Origin: Pseudonocardia phyllosphaerae
GTDB taxonomy: Bacteria; Actinomycetota; Actinomycetes; Mycobacteriales; Pseudonocardiaceae
Assembly (NCBI RefSeq): GCF_046546475.1
Contig: NZ_JBKGXS010000001.1
Span: forward strand, 62,001-126,000
Direction: 5' to 3'
Length of the DNA: 64,000 nt
The translations under genes were made by a program, and so were the position numbers. Positions 16,996 through 24,103 of the stretch are shown here, in pieces (position 1 is the stretch's first letter; every line of letters starts with the position of its first letter). The notes under the pieces are model-generated. The model saw only the letters and a list, made by a program, of their open reading frames with translations, was not told the DNA's origin and made no database searches.

Positions 16996-17334
16996 ATGCC
17001 GAGCTGGGACGACGTCGTACGGATCGGGTGTGCGCTGCCGGGAGTCGAGGAGTCGACCTCCTACCGCACTCCCGCGCTGAAGGTGCGGGGCAAGGGATTC
17101 GCCCGGCTGCGGACCGAGGCCGAGGGTGGGCTGGTTCTTTTCTGTGGCCTCGACGAGAAAGCGGCGTTGCTGGCTTCCGGTGACCGCGCGTTCTTCACCA
17201 CCCCGCACTACGACGGCCACGGCGCGGTTCTCGTCGACCTGACGCGGATCGGCTCCGACCAGCTTTCCGAGCTGATCGAGGAGTCCTGGCGGCGGAAGGC
17301 CCCGGTGTCGCTGGTGCGGGCGCACGACGGCTGA
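16996..17334 (+). CDS. MmcQ/YjbR family DNA-binding-fold protein
   Basis: A 112-residue protein of the MmcQ/YjbR family (CyaY-like alpha-beta fold). The recognisable pattern is CALPGVEESTSYRTPALKVRGKGFARL (about residues 12-38), then LVLFCGLDEKAALL, the FFTTPHYDGHGAVLVDL core, and a C-terminal LIEESWRRKAP helix. Length is standard for the family. The E. coli member is described as a DNA-binding protein, but the role of actinobacterial copies is unknown. It starts 59 bp after the hydrolase gene and 15 bp before panE and may share transcripts with either. Confidence 0.75.
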   Translation: MPSWDDVVRIGCALPGVEESTSYRTPALKVRGKGFARLRTEAEGGLVLFCGLDEKAALLASGDRAFFTTPHYDGHGAVLVDLTRIGSDQLSELIEESWRRKAPVSLVRAHDG

Positions 17335-17349
17335 GCGAAGATCGCTCAC

Positions 17350-18315
17350 GTGCGCTACGTGATCATCGGTGCAGGTGCGGTCGGCGGAACGATCGGCGTC
17401 CGGTTGTACGAGTCGGGCCAGGACGTCGTGCTCGTCGCGCGCGGCAGGCACCTCGCGGCGATCCGCGACGGCGGGCTGCGGCTCGACGACCCGGACCGTT
17501 CCCGCACGGTGCCCGTCCCGGCCGTCGGGTCGGTGCGCGACGTCGACTGGCGGATCGGTGACGTCGCCGTGCTCGCGGTGAAGTCGCAGGACACCGTCGC
17601 GGTGCTCGACGAGCTGGCCGCCGTCGCGCCGGACGTGGTCGTCGCGTGCGCGCAGAACGGCGTCGGCAACGAGCGGGCCGCCGCGCAGCGCTTCGCACGG
17701 GTACAGGCGGTGCTGGTCATCCTGCCCGCCGAGCACTACGAGCCGGGCGTGGTCGTCGTGACGTCCGGCCCGGTCCCGGGCGTGCTCGACGTCGGCACCT
17801 ACCCGACCGGCACCGACGACGTCAGCGAGGCGATCGCCGCGGATCTGGCCGCCGCCGGGTTCTCCGCGCACGCCGACCCGGCCGTCATGGAGGCCAAGTA
17901 CGGCAAGCTGCTCACCAACCTCGCCAACGCCGCGGACGCCGCCTGCGGCGGCGACGACCCCGGCTTCCCCGCGCTGGCCGAGGCGCTGACGGCCGAGGGC
18001 CGCACGGTCCTCGACGCCGCCGGGATCGTCGCGCGGACCGGTGAGGACCAGCGCGTCCGCGACGAGGGGATCCTCGTCGACCGGCCGGTCGCCGGGCAGG
18101 AGCGGCGGGGCTCGTCGTCGTGGCAGAGCCTGCAGCGTGGCACCGGCTCGATCGAGGCCCGGTTCCTCAACGGCGAGATCGTGGCGCTCGGGTCCGCGCA
18201 CGGCGTGCCGACGCCGGTGAACGCGGCGCTGCTGCGGGTGGCCGAGGAGATGGCGTCGCATGGGGAGGAGCCGGGCACCCGGTCGGCCGAGGAGCTGCTG
18301 GCAGGGAAGGCCTGA
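17350..18315 (+). CDS. 2-dehydropantoate 2-reductase family protein (ApbA/PanE)
   Basis: A 321-residue NADPH-dependent reductase. GTG 17350 opens directly on the Rossmann strand VIIGAGAVGGTIGVRLYESG. The segment VKSQDTVAVLDELA is the KS/TK motif of the NADP domain. The C-terminal helical domain has MEAKYGKLLTNLANAAD, with the position of the catalytic Lys, and NGEIVALGSAHGVPTPVN, a strong PanE/ApbA signature. PanE reduces ketopantoate in CoA biosynthesis; many family members act on other 2-oxo acids, so the exact substrate is open. The last 43 bp of this gene are repeated perfectly at 23040-23082, at the far end of an accessory block. Confidence 0.85.
   Translation: MRYVIIGAGAVGGTIGVRLYESGQDVVLVARGRHLAAIRDGGLRLDDPDRSRTVPVPAVGSVRDVDWRIGDVAVLAVKSQDTVAVLDELAAVAPDVVVACAQNGVGNERAAAQRFARVQAVLVILPAEHYEPGVVVVTSGPVPGVLDVGTYPTGTDDVSEAIAADLAAAGFSAHADPAVMEAKYGKLLTNLANAADAACGGDDPGFPALAEALTAEGRTVLDAAGIVARTGEDQRVRDEGILVDRPVAGQERRGSSSWQSLQRGTGSIEARFLNGEIVALGSAHGVPTPVNAALLRVAEEMASHGEEPGTRSAEELLAGKA
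18273..18315 (+). repeat. 43-bp direct repeat, left copy (panE 3' end)
   Basis: A 43-bp stretch, beginning GGGCACCCGGTCGG and ending AAGGCCTGA with the panE stop, is identical to 23040-23082 in the same orientation. The copies bracket a 4.7-kb segment. This is the arrangement left by site-specific integration into a gene 3' end, or by a recombination duplication. Confidence 0.92.
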
Positions 18316-18478
18316 CCGACGGTGCGTCGAGCCCGTACCCGCTGACCGCCCGCCTCAGGCACACGGGAGACCGCGGAGGCGCTGCTCGACGATCCCCCCG
18401 GTTACTCGACGAACCGGCGCCGTTCGAGCTGGTGGGGCGCCGGTCGTGAGCTCGCGGCGGAGCGGTGTCGGGCTGACC

Positions 18479-19078
18479 TCAGTTTCCGTACGACAGGGAG
18501 GCGCCGGAGGTCTCGAGCTCGGTCCGGGTGAACGGGACACCGGCGGCGGTGCCGCTGCCGACGGCAACTCGATAATAGTCGTCTCCGGTCGGGACGTCGG
18601 TCAGCGTGAAGTGGAAGGTGCAGGTGTCGGCGTACGACGAGGACCAGCCGTTCCCCTGGTAGCTCGTGATGCCGGCCCCGAGAGTCGTCGAGCCCACAAG
18701 ATCGCCGGAGGCGTTGTAGATCGACACCGGAGCGCCGGGCTGAAGAAACGAGTAACCATTCCTCCCCTCGCAGCCCACGCCCGGGGAAAGTGAGCTCCAC
18801 CTGACGTTCAGGGTGACGTCGCCGTCGACCGTCATCGTCCGGTGGGCTGCGGCGTACGCACTCACCATCACGATCGCCAGCAGAAGGCCGACCGCACCCA
18901 GCGCGATCCACCCGGCCCGGTGGCGTGGAGCGGCAGCCATCGGGCCGTGGAGGCCGGCCGGCGGCGGGCCGCCGTACCAGGGCGGGCCGGAGAAGCCGGC
19001 CGCGTGCGGAACTCCCTGGTGCTGCTGTCCCGGCTCGGGCATCCAGCTCTGCTGGTACGGCTCGCGAGTGCTCGTCAT
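18479..19078 (-). CDS. Membrane-anchored extracellular protein, unknown function
   Basis: A 199-residue protein. ATG 19078 has GGGGAC about 9 nt upstream. Residues 1-50 are a Pro/Gly/Gln-rich cytoplasmic segment (SWMPEPGQQHQG, WYGGPPPAG). One membrane helix follows (about residues 54-76, GWIALGAVGLLLAIVMVSAYAA). The outer domain of about 120 residues is beta-rich with two Cys (GVGCEGRNGYS and DTCTFHFTL), likely a disulfide-linked sandwich. Similar domains occur in many secreted actinobacterial proteins of unknown function. The gene is divergent from the zinc-ribbon gene at 19284 with about 200 bp between them. It shows more A/T in third positions than its chromosomal neighbours. Confidence 0.65.
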   Translation of the reverse strand: MTSTREPYQQSWMPEPGQQHQGVPHAAGFSGPPWYGGPPPAGLHGPMAAAPRHRAGWIALGAVGLLLAIVMVSAYAAAHRTMTVDGDVTLNVRWSSLSPGVGCEGRNGYSFLQPGAPVSIYNASGDLVGSTTLGAGITSYQGNGWSSSYADTCTFHFTLTDVPTGDDYYRVAVGSGTAAGVPFTRTELETSGASLSYGN

Positions 19079-19163
19079 CTGGTCACGTCCCCGACATCGG
19101 CGCGCACCGGATGTGCCCGCGATGCCCGGCTTTCGGACGTTCGCGTTGGGCCGTTACGACTAG

Positions 19164-19283
19164 TCATCGAAAGAGATGATCTGCGCTGTTCGGCCCAGTA
19201 CTCGCGATAACAGCAGGTCCTGGACTCCGATGGGATCGGTGTCATGGCCGGAGCGACCGGCCACGCGTCGTCGGGGAGAAGAC
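19164..19283 (+). promoter_or_regulatory. Conserved upstream block of zinc-ribbon gene copy A
   Basis: TCATCGAAAGAGATGA (19164-19179) is identical to 23090-23105. The following 100 bp up to the start codon, including a CGATAAC element and CGCGTCGTCGGGG next to the ribosome-binding site, are also clearly related to the region before copy B. The duplication thus included the promoter. Likely -10: GATAAC near 19206. Confidence 0.5.
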
Positions 19284-20090
19284 ATGAGCGAGCGGTGCCG
19301 GTGCGGGGCGGAGATCTTGCCGTCCCTGCACTTCTGTGCGGGGTGCGGCCTGGAGCGTCCGAGGATTCCGGAGCAGCGTCGAGCTCCGGTGACCGCCGTC
19401 CCGGCTCGGGGTGGAGCGCCCACCCCGGTGGCGACGTACTCGCCCGAGGCACAGTACGCATGGAGCGGACAGGGAGCCGGCTGGGCCCCGGCCCCGACGC
19501 AGTACCCGCCGCGTCGGGCGGAGCTCCCGTGGCTCGCCGCCGCTCTTGTGCTGGTGCCCGTCCTGCTCGCCGGTGCCGCGCTACTCGTCCTGCGTCCCGA
19601 GCTGTTCCCGACCTCGACCCGGACGGTCGTTCCGGCGTCGGCGCCCGTGGTACCTGCATCGGCTCCCGTGTCGACCCCGGCCACGGTTCCGACCGCGACT
19701 GCTCCGGTCCCGCAGTCCGCGGAGTCCGAGCTGGCCGACGCGGCTGCCGGAGATCGCACACGAGTCGCTGCGACAGTCGGCTACTGGGTCCCTCAGCTCT
19801 CGTCGAAGAAACCGGGAACGACGGATGGGGGTGTCACGTACGGATCGGAGGCGATTTTCAGGCAGTACCAGGCGTTCGCGGCGCAGTATCCCGGCGCGGC
19901 GCTGCTCTGGTCTGGAGACTGGCCGGTTTTCAAGAACGACGACTACTGGGTGGTCGTCGTCGCGCAGCCCTATTCGACCGCGGCGGAGGCAAACGCCTGG
20001 TGTTCTGCGCAGGGCTTCGGCGCCGACGACTGTTTCGCGAAGAAGCTCTCGAACACCGAGGGCCCGCAGGGAACGACGGTGCACCGGTGA
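19284..20090 (+). CDS. Zinc-ribbon, single-pass membrane protein with conserved outer domain (copy A)
   Basis: A 268-residue protein. ATG 19284 follows GGGGAGA. It begins with a compact zinc ribbon, CRCGAEI then CAGCGLE (four Cys within 20 residues). A Pro/Ala-rich linker leads to one membrane helix (about residues 77-99, LPWLAAALVLVPVLLAGAAL) and a Pro/Thr/Ala-rich stalk. The outer domain of about 100 residues contains GYWVPQLSSKK, an Ala/Gln/Tyr-rich helix, DWPVFKNDDYWVVVVAQP, and WCSAQGFGADDCFAKKLS with two Cys. This outer module resembles C-terminal domains attached to some actinobacterial Ser/Thr kinases (recalled, not checked). The stop overlaps the PrsW-type gene (GTGA), suggesting a sensor and protease pair. 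Paralogue of the gene at 23213. Confidence 0.68.
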   Translation: MSERCRCGAEILPSLHFCAGCGLERPRIPEQRRAPVTAVPARGGAPTPVATYSPEAQYAWSGQGAGWAPAPTQYPPRRAELPWLAAALVLVPVLLAGAALLVLRPELFPTSTRTVVPASAPVVPASAPVSTPATVPTATAPVPQSAESELADAAAGDRTRVAATVGYWVPQLSSKKPGTTDGGVTYGSEAIFRQYQAFAAQYPGAALLWSGDWPVFKNDDYWVVVVAQPYSTAAEANAWCSAQGFGADDCFAKKLSNTEGPQGTTVHR

Positions 20091-21049
20091 CCGCGCCCGC
20101 ACACCCCCGCCACCAGGCAGCCCGCGTCTCGTTGCCTCCGGTGTCCGTGCTGTTCCCTTTTCGCGCGTGGCTGCGGAACCCTCAGTTCCGTAACCCGGTC
20201 ACCTGGGGCTTCGTCGCACTTCTCGCGGTTCCGCCCTTCGCGATGAGCCTGGAGACTTCGTCGGGAGACGAGGGGCTGTCGAAGGCGGTGTTCGGGATCT
20301 ACTTCGCAGTGGCGTGGTTCCTGGTGCTGCGCGCGCTCATCGCACCCGCACGGATCCGGGTGGTTCTGGTCCTCACTGTGATGGCGGTCGCGCTTGTCGT
20401 CGGGGGGCCGCTGGCGCTGGCCTTGGAACGGGCACTCGACGCCCCCCGGTACGACAATCTGGTTCTGGGGATCGTCACGGTGGCTGTTCCCGAGGAGTTG
20501 GCGAAGCTTCTCCCCGTCGCTGCGCTGGTGCTGTTCCACCGGCCGGTCCGCCAGATGCTCGGCCCACGTGAGTTCCTGTATCTCGGAACCGTGAGCGGGT
20601 TGGTGTTCGGGGCTGTGGAAGGAATCGACTACGCAAACCATCAGCCGAGTACCACCGGCGTCATCCTCGTCTGGCGCCTTCTGACCGACCCCATCGTGCA
20701 TGCCTGCTGGGCGGGGCTGTCCGGATACTTCCTCGGCCTCGCAGTGCGTTACCGCGAGCCCGGGCCGGTCCTGGCGATTTCCGGTGTCGGCCTCGCCGTA
20801 CCGGCGGTGTTGCACGGTCTGAATAATGCGTCGTCGGGTGAGTACGGGCTGATCTGGGCCGCGGTCGTGGCGGTCAGCGCCCTGTTGCTCCTCGGATACG
20901 CACGGATCGGCCTGATTGCCGCGCCGCCACAGTGTCCCGCTCCGGCCGGAGCCGATGTCCTCGCTGATCCTCCGACCGTGCGGATGCCCGTAGTCCGCGG
21001 CCCGGGGTCCGAACCCCGCAGCGGACTGTCCTCGACATACCGACGGTGA
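20087..21049 (+). CDS. PrsW-family intramembrane metalloprotease
   Basis: A 320-residue polytopic membrane protein. GTG 20087 overlaps the stop of the zinc-ribbon gene by 4 bp. About eight helices are seen. The family motifs are in order: PEELAKLLPV (EE-x-x-K), GLVFGAVEGIDY (F-x-x-x-E), DPIVHACWAGLSGY (H with small residues), and LHGLNN (H-x-x-x-N) near residue 245. The last 50 residues are a hydrophilic tail. Bacillus PrsW makes the site-1 cut in an anti-sigma factor. The coupled upstream gene encodes a single-pass membrane protein, so it is an attractive but unproven substrate or partner. The related gene at 23213 has no such protease beside it. Confidence 0.78.
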   Translation: MTAPAHPRHQAARVSLPPVSVLFPFRAWLRNPQFRNPVTWGFVALLAVPPFAMSLETSSGDEGLSKAVFGIYFAVAWFLVLRALIAPARIRVVLVLTVMAVALVVGGPLALALERALDAPRYDNLVLGIVTVAVPEELAKLLPVAALVLFHRPVRQMLGPREFLYLGTVSGLVFGAVEGIDYANHQPSTTGVILVWRLLTDPIVHACWAGLSGYFLGLAVRYREPGPVLAISGVGLAVPAVLHGLNNASSGEYGLIWAAVVAVSALLLLGYARIGLIAAPPQCPAPAGADVLADPPTVRMPVVRGPGSEPRSGLSSTYRR

Positions 21050-21203
21050 GGGCATAACAGTCGCACTGGACACCACGGCGCTGCTCCAGCTCGGCGATCA
21101 CCCCGTCCCGGTCGGCAACGATCTGCTCGGCATCTCGGTCGGCTCGCGCGTAGCGCGCGAACGCCTCGTCCTCCCGCCGTCGACGCTCGGCCTGATCAGT
21201 CAT
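21050..21203 (-). pseudogene. Fragment of a coiled-coil protein gene
   Basis: Reading leftward from ATG 21203, about 40 codons look genuinely coding: MTDQAERRRREDEAF, ARYARADRDAEQIVADRD, GVIAELEQRR. This gives an alternating charged helix. The sequence then turns into GVQCDCYALTV and Arg/Gly-rich text running antisense into the PrsW gene, so the 3' part appears lost. The family is not identified. The stretch between here and the TetR gene (21204-21454) holds nothing else I can support. Confidence 0.35.
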
Positions 21204-21454
21204 CGAGACGATCGCTTGCTGCTGCGATGGCATCGGCACGATCCCGGACCTCCCGCTCCGCCTCGCCGCCGCTGCTTCCATCGTTCGCTCCCCCGCCCGG
21301 AACCTTCCACTAGCACTCCGTTTCGCCTGTGCGTCTCTCTCAGCGTTCTGACTTGGCCTCTCCCTGATCTGACTCGGTCCGCTTCTTCGAACTCCCACTT
21401 GTATGGAACGACGGTCGAGTGACAATGCGGGACTTCAGGCGGCGCTCGGCGAGC

Positions 21455-22003
21455 TCAGTCGAACAGCACGCGGGCGGCGCGGTCCATGACCTCCTCCCGG
21501 CTGCGTAGTGGATGATCCACGGCGATCAGGTCGTCCGCGACGGCGGCGCAGAACGCCAGTAGGCAGCGGGCCTCCAGCTCGTCGGGATCTCTGATGGTCG
21601 ACCGGAACTGGTCGCGCAAGAACTCCATCCGCGCGTTGTCGACCCGACGCAGGCGCGCGGCGACCGTCGGGTCTCGTCGGGACCAGTCGCGTACGGCCAG
21701 GTCGACCGGCAGCAGCGCAGGGGAGAAGGTGAGGTCAGCCGCCCGTCGCGCTCGGGTGAGTGGCTGGCCGCTCTCCGCCGTGACCTGCGCGATGACGTCG
21801 TCGACGCTGCGACGCTCCCACGCGTCGAGCATTTCTCCGAGCAGGTGGGTGCGGTCGGTGAAGTAGCCGTAGAAGCCGCCCTTGGTCACACCGAGTGCGC
21901 GCGCGAGCGCTTCGACCCGCACCGCGTCCGGTCCGCCCGTGGCCAGCGCGCGTAGTCCCTCCTCGATCCACGAGCTGCGGGGGGTCCGCGCGGTCGCCGG
22001 CAT
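21455..22003 (-). CDS. TetR-family transcriptional regulator
   Basis: A 182-residue repressor. ATG 22003 starts MPATARTPRSSWIEEGL. The helix-turn-helix runs through EALARALGVTKGGFYGYFTDRTHLL (about residues 31-55), a textbook TetR DNA-binding end. The C-terminal ligand domain (LRRVDNARMEFLRDQF and beyond) is typical in size. Upstream, two nTACG-N4-CGTAn palindromes lie between it and the divergent membrane-protein gene at 22067, one abutting the start codon. Autoregulation and control of the neighbour are therefore likely. The ligand is unknown. It is carried inside the putative inserted block. Confidence 0.88.
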   Translation of the reverse strand: MPATARTPRSSWIEEGLRALATGGPDAVRVEALARALGVTKGGFYGYFTDRTHLLGEMLDAWERRSVDDVIAQVTAESGQPLTRARRAADLTFSPALLPVDLAVRDWSRRDPTVAARLRRVDNARMEFLRDQFRSTIRDPDELEARCLLAFCAAVADDLIAVDHPLRSREEVMDRAARVLFD

Positions 22004-22017
22004 GTACGGGAGCGTAC
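22004..22017. promoter_or_regulatory. TetR operator candidate O1
   Basis: GTACGGGAGCGTAC: inverted half-sites TACG/CGTA around a 4-nt spacer, directly next to the tetR start codon; the palindrome extends by a further T/A pair on each side. Confidence 0.6.
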
Positions 22018-22039
22018 AAACGCTGGTACGGTCCGATCC

Positions 22040-22053
22040 ATACGCATCCGTAC
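22040..22053. promoter_or_regulatory. TetR operator candidate O2
   Basis: ATACGCATCCGTAC has the same TACG-N4-CGTA layout as O1, 36 bp away, just before the ribosome-binding site of the divergent gene. Confidence 0.6.
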
Positions 22054-22066
22054 ACATGGAGGCACG

Positions 22067-22504
22067 ATGGGATCCGACTCGACCCGCCGCCGATACCTGA
22101 CCGCGGCTGGCGGTTGGCTTGCCGTCGTGTTCGGGGCGGTGCATGTGGTCGCCGCGCCCTTGGCCCACCGCGCCGAGTTAGAGCGGGCCCGCGACGACGG
22201 GTGGTGGTCGACATTCACTCTGGACGAACCCACGACGCTCGACACGGCGAGACGGTCGGACGCGTTCTGGCGCACACTGGGCAGCTTCGGCGTCCCGGTG
22301 CTGACGTTCGGGGCGCACGTCGTGTGGTCGGTGCAGCGTGGGCAGCGGGTCCCGGCGTGGCTCGGCTGGGGGTTCCTGGTCTGGTCGTTGCCTTTCGTGA
22401 CCGCGCTGCCTCGCTCGCCGAGCTGGACGGTCCCTGCGATCGGTGCGCTGATCGCCGCGGGCGACCGGGGAATGCCTGGCCCGTCGTGGACCGCCGACCG
22501 CTGA
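22067..22504 (+). CDS. Four-helix membrane protein (DUF6463-like)
   Basis: A 145-residue membrane protein. ATG 22067 follows GGAGG at a good distance. Hydrophobic segments are about residues 12-30 (GGWLAVVFGAVHVVAAPLA), 70-85 (FGVPVLTFGAHVVWSV), 95-112 (WLGWGFLVWSLPFVTALP) and 117-130. The G-x-x-H-V pattern in helix 1 recurs in small actinobacterial membrane proteins of the DUF6463 type, often regulated by an adjacent TetR gene; the family name is from memory and moderate in certainty. It is divergent from tetR with shared operators, so its product may handle, or respond to, the regulator's ligand. Confidence 0.65.
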   Translation: MGSDSTRRRYLTAAGGWLAVVFGAVHVVAAPLAHRAELERARDDGWWSTFTLDEPTTLDTARRSDAFWRTLGSFGVPVLTFGAHVVWSVQRGQRVPAWLGWGFLVWSLPFVTALPRSPSWTVPAIGALIAAGDRGMPGPSWTADR

Positions 22505-22720
22505 CACCGACTCCGTCCCTCGCTCCGCGTCAGTGCGCCCACGTCGCGTAGAAGCGCCGGGGGTCCATGGCCCGTCCCGCTGGGGATCCCCTACTGGGCG
22601 CTCATGAGCGTGCCAATCCGACGACCGTGAGCTGCGCAGACACTGTCTCACGAGACCCGTCCGCTGAGGTGCACGACGTTCGAGTGACAGTCCCGTCGAT
22701 CGCGGGTCGGGCGGGTTGGG

Positions 22721-22924
22721 TCAGCTGCCGCTGGGTGTGCCGGGTTCCTGCTCGAGCGCGCGGACGTAGGCCCGTATCTCGTCGAGCTCTCGTTGCACAT
22801 GCTGATGGCGCGCTCGGGTGAAGGCCGACCAGTGCAGCGTGATTACCGCCTGCGCCCCGGTCTCGTCGGTGTCGAGGAGGGCGGCCAGGGCGGTGCGGGC
22901 GGTGTCGGGGTCGGCAGCAGCGCC
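22721..22924 (-). pseudogene. 5'-truncated gene remnant
   Basis: The frame ending with TGA at 22721 reads 67 codons of natural-looking protein: ADPDTARTALAALLDTD, AQAVITLHWSAFTRARH, QHVQRELDEIRAYVRALEQE. It opens straight from an in-frame stop at 22925 with no start codon or ribosome-binding site. The N-terminal part of the original protein is missing. The family is not recognised. Confidence 0.4.
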
Positions 22925-23039
22925 TCACCATCGACGCAGCCAGCCCCGCCGAACTGCACCGACCATTGATCGTGCCCGCTCAATCGCCGCTCGATCAGCG
23001 CCGTCACTGGCGCTGCATGCAGTTCTCAGGACGCACGGG

Positions 23040-23082
23040 GGGCACCCGGTCGGCCGAGGAGCTGCTGGCAGGGAAGGCCTGA
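23040..23082 (+). repeat. 43-bp direct repeat, right copy
   Basis: Identical to 18273-18315. Here it is a bare panE 3'-end fragment with no reading frame leading into it. It stands 8 bp before the conserved upstream block of zinc-ribbon copy B, probably the original downstream neighbour of panE. Confidence 0.92.
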
Positions 23083-23089
23083 GTTCCCC

Positions 23090-23212
23090 TCATCGAAAGA
23101 GATGAACTGTCCCGAACCGGGCCGCCGTACCGATAACGGCGGGTCCGGGACCCCGATGACCCGGGTGTGACGGCCGGACCGACCGGCCGCACGCGTCGTC
23201 GGGGGGAAGCGG
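23090..23212 (+). promoter_or_regulatory. Conserved upstream block of zinc-ribbon gene copy B
   Basis: Begins with the same 16 bp as 19164-19179 and stays similar through a CGATAAC element (near 23130) to the GGGGGGAAG ribosome-binding site. Conservation between diverged paralogues suggests a functional promoter. Confidence 0.5.
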
Positions 23213-24046
23213 ATGAACCAGCGGTGCCGGTGCGGAGCGGAGCTCTCGCCCGCCCTGTCCTACTGCGTGGGGTGCGGGCAGCAGCAGCCTGTCGTGGTCC
23301 CGCAGCAGCGGACGGCGACGGTCCCGGGGATCCCGCCGCAGCGCGCATACCGCAGGGAGGCGATGTACGAGACGGCGGGCGCACCGGCCCACCCGGCCTA
23401 CGGGGCCCCGGTCCACCCGTCGTACAACTACGAGCCGCCGGCCGGGCTCGGGTACCCGGCACCGGCCGCCCCGGCCCGGCACCGCAGCGCGACGCCGTGG
23501 CTCGCCGCCGTTCTCGTCGTGGTCCCGATCCTGCTGGCCGGGGCCGCGCTGATGGTGCTGGGCCCGGACCTGGTGCCCGGCCGTACCGCCGAACCGGTCC
23601 CGGCCGTCGCCTCGCCGTTCGTCGCTCCGGCCGCCGCGCCGCCGAGCACTCCGGTCGTGGCTCCGGCCGCGTCGGCCGAGGTCGAGCTCGCCTCCCAGGT
23701 GGTGCTCGACGGTCCGCGGGTCGCGCAGGCGGCCGGCTACTGGGTGCCGCAGCTGTCGTCGAAGAAGACGGGCACCACCGACAACGGCATCGTCTACGAC
23801 TCCGGCGCGATCCTCGCCCAGTACCGGGGCCTTGCCGCGCAGTACCCGGATGCCGCGCTGCTGCGCTCCGAGGACTGGCCGGTGTTCCGCAACGGCGGGT
23901 ACTGGGTGGTCGTCGTCGCCCAGCCCTTCAGCACTGCCGACGGCGCCAACTCCTGGTGCGCCGCACAGGGATTCGGCCCGGACGACTGCTTCGCCAAGAA
24001 GCTGTCGTACACCTCGGGCCCGGAGGGCACGACCGCGCACCGCTGA
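23213..24046 (+). CDS. Zinc-ribbon, single-pass membrane protein with conserved outer domain (copy B)
   Basis: A 277-residue paralogue of the protein at 19284. ATG 23213 follows GGGGGGAAG. It has the same order: zinc ribbon CRCGAEL then CVGCGQQ, a Pro/Tyr-rich linker, a membrane helix (about residues 95-115, WLAAVLVVVPILLAGAALMV), an Ala/Pro-rich stalk, and the outer domain GYWVPQLSSKKTGTTD ... DWPVFRNGGYWVVVVAQP ... FGPDDCFAKKLS. Identity with copy A is highest in the ribbon and outer domain and low in the linkers. Its codons are fully G/C-ending like the chromosome, so this is probably the resident copy. No protease gene follows it. Function unknown; sensing of the cell envelope is a guess. 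Confidence 0.68.
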   Translation: MNQRCRCGAELSPALSYCVGCGQQQPVVVPQQRTATVPGIPPQRAYRREAMYETAGAPAHPAYGAPVHPSYNYEPPAGLGYPAPAAPARHRSATPWLAAVLVVVPILLAGAALMVLGPDLVPGRTAEPVPAVASPFVAPAAAPPSTPVVAPAASAEVELASQVVLDGPRVAQAAGYWVPQLSSKKTGTTDNGIVYDSGAILAQYRGLAAQYPDAALLRSEDWPVFRNGGYWVVVVAQPFSTADGANSWCAAQGFGPDDCFAKKLSYTSGPEGTTAHR

Positions 24047-24091
24047 GCGCACGGCAGCGGGAAACGAGACGACGACGCGACGGTCGCTGCC

Positions 24092-24097
24092 TACCGT
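24092..24097 (+). promoter_or_regulatory. -10 hexamer, probable leaderless promoter (flavoprotein)
   Basis: TACCGT, 6 nt before ATG 24104. Confidence 0.45.
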
Positions 24098-24103
24098 GGA
24101 GCC

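Larger units (their letters stand above)
18316..23039. mobile_element. Putative inserted accessory block between 43-bp direct repeats
   Basis: The segment holds a surface protein, a zinc-ribbon protein with a PrsW-type protease, a TetR/membrane-protein pair and two gene remnants. Parts of it, mainly 18480-21450, show more A/T in third codon positions than the flanks. The flanking 43-bp repeats are identical, although the paralogous genes inside and just outside (19284 and 23213) have diverged. The repeats are therefore recent or maintained by recombination. No integrase, transposase or tRNA target is visible, so mobility is inferred from the repeats alone. Confidence 0.45.
22505..23212. other. 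Gene-poor stretch at the right end of the inserted block
   Basis: About 700 bp with no intact gene. It contains the minus-strand remnant at 22721-22924, the right 43-bp repeat (23040-23082), and the conserved upstream block of copy B (from 23090). Confidence 0.5.

Noticed and set aside
20995..21030. T-arm-like sequence (CGGGGTTCGGACCCCG on the minus strand)
   Set aside because: No acceptor, D or anticodon arms can be formed around it, and it lies in the PrsW-type coding region.
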